This document shows, in pieces, positions 20,936 through 21,419 of a stretch of DNA of 21,419 bases (the first letter of the stretch is position 1; the number at the start of each line of letters is the position of its first letter). The translations under genes and the position numbers were made by a program. Origin of the DNA: Dehalococcoidales bacterium (lineage in GTDB: Bacteria; Chloroflexota; Dehalococcoidia; Dehalococcoidales; RBG-16-60-22); assembly GCA_030606585.1 (NCBI GenBank), contig JAUWGD010000011.1:1-21419 (forward strand). Direction: 5' to 3'. The notes below the pieces were generated by a model, which was not told the origin of the DNA, searched no databases, and saw nothing but the letters and a program-made list of their open reading frames with translations.

Positions 20936-20966
20936 GAAATAAAAAGCACAGATATAAACCTGTGCT
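20936..20966 (-). terminator. Intrinsic terminator of the CoA-transferase gene
   Basis: On the minus strand, AGCACAG (20966-20960) pairs with CTGTGCT (20951-20945) around an 8-base loop. TTTTTATTT follows directly. It lies 27 bases past the stop at 20993. Confidence 0.8.
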
Positions 20967-20992
20967 CTGGTAAGTTCAAACTATTAAATGCC

Positions 20993-21419
20993 TTAAAGTT
21001 TAATTTCAGTAAGTTTGGGACTGACGATTAATTTCGGCTCGGTTACCGACTGTACGTCCTCGGCGGTCAGGCCGGGAGCTACTTCTTTCAGTAAAAGACC
21101 CTTTTTTGTAACCTCTATAACCGCCAGGTCGGTAACGATGAGGTCTACCACCCTCTGCGCCGTCAATGGATAGGAACACTCCTTGACAAGCTTGTACTGG
21201 CCGTCGTTGGTGATATGCATCATGGCGATAATAACTTTTTTGGCGCCGACAGCCAGGTCCATAGAACCACCGATATTACCGATATCCTCCGGCAGTCCCC
21301 TGCCCGGGTTCTGCCAGCCCGCCAGGTCGCCCTTCTCCGAGACCTGCAGAGCGCCTAAAACGGCCACATCCATGTAACCGCCCCGTATCATGGCGAATGA
21401 TTCATTCTCCGAGAAATAG
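20993..21419 (-). CDS. 3-oxoacid/acyl CoA-transferase subunit B, partial
   Basis: The C-terminal ~141 residues of a family that is usually about 210-220 long are present; the gene runs off the right edge. The frame stays open to 21419 and reads FSENESFAMIRGGYMDVAVLGALQV, a family signature that continues upstream of the ATG at 21391, so that ATG is not the start. Then come GGSMDLAVGAKKVIIAMMH, SYPLTAQRVVDLIVTDLAVIEV and a LLLKEVAPGLTAEDV ending. Subunit B pairs with subunit A to move CoA between carboxylic acids. The catalytic Glu lies off the window. Subunit A is probably just beyond, upstream. Confidence 0.88.
   Translation of the reverse strand, partial: YFSENESFAMIRGGYMDVAVLGALQVSEKGDLAGWQNPGRGLPEDIGNIGGSMDLAVGAKKVIIAMMHITNDGQYKLVKECSYPLTAQRVVDLIVTDLAVIEVTKKGLLLKEVAPGLTAEDVQSVTEPKLIVSPKLTEIKL

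Overview
The window is chromosomal DNA, moderately GC-rich, from an anaerobic bacterium. The lineage is probably Dehalococcoidia-like Chloroflexota. That assignment is inferred from the protein sequences and from the Fe-S/flavin gene content (Fe-S aldo/keto reductase, DUF169, DUF362, nitroreductase, iron-sulfur flavoprotein); no database search supports it. No phage or plasmid backbone, CRISPR array or transposase is visible.

Left end (1-3088). A small two-helix membrane protein is followed by an AT-rich two-gene module that resembles a HicB/HicA toxin-antitoxin pair, whose antitoxin-like protein carries a long alanine-rich coiled coil. Next come two minus-strand genes (a charged protein and a four-helix membrane protein) and a DUF1893 gene. 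The DUF1893 gene is flanked by two copies of a ~73-bp inverted-repeat element and has a near-consensus promoter that predicts an almost leaderless mRNA.

Metabolic run (3089-9736, plus strand). The order is Fe-S aldo/keto reductase, a cupin, a GNAT acetyltransferase, DUF169, DUF362, a nitroreductase, a YifB/ComM-type AAA+ ATPase and a lipoprotein.

Cupin array (9786-12785). Six head-to-tail small cupins, paralogous to one another and to the cupin at 4207, end at a hairpin terminator. One copy (10332-10777) is frameshifted near its N-terminus by a 5-bp tandem duplication. The array is the strongest candidate in the window for an undescribed system.

Translation/secretion block (13211-18436, minus strand). 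Transcribed right to left: consensus promoter, tRNA-Thr(TGT), tRNA-Tyr(GTA), tRNA-Thr(GGT), tuf, rpmG, secE, nusG, rplK, rplA, a second promoter with an L10-type leader, rplJ and rplL. This matches the classic tRNA-tufB-secE-nusG-rplKAJL order. The L7/L12 protein is unusual in carrying a ~100-residue Glu/Pro/Ala/Lys repeat tail in front of its dimerisation domain.

Right end (18486-21419). A rhomboid protease (minus) diverges from a tRNA-Asn gene (plus). The tRNA is followed by one NYN-LOTUS putative RNase gene and then a decayed copy of the tRNA 3' half, which is the footprint expected of a one-gene islet inserted at the tRNA. An iron-sulfur flavoprotein and the 3' part of a CoA-transferase B-subunit gene, which runs off the window, complete the region.
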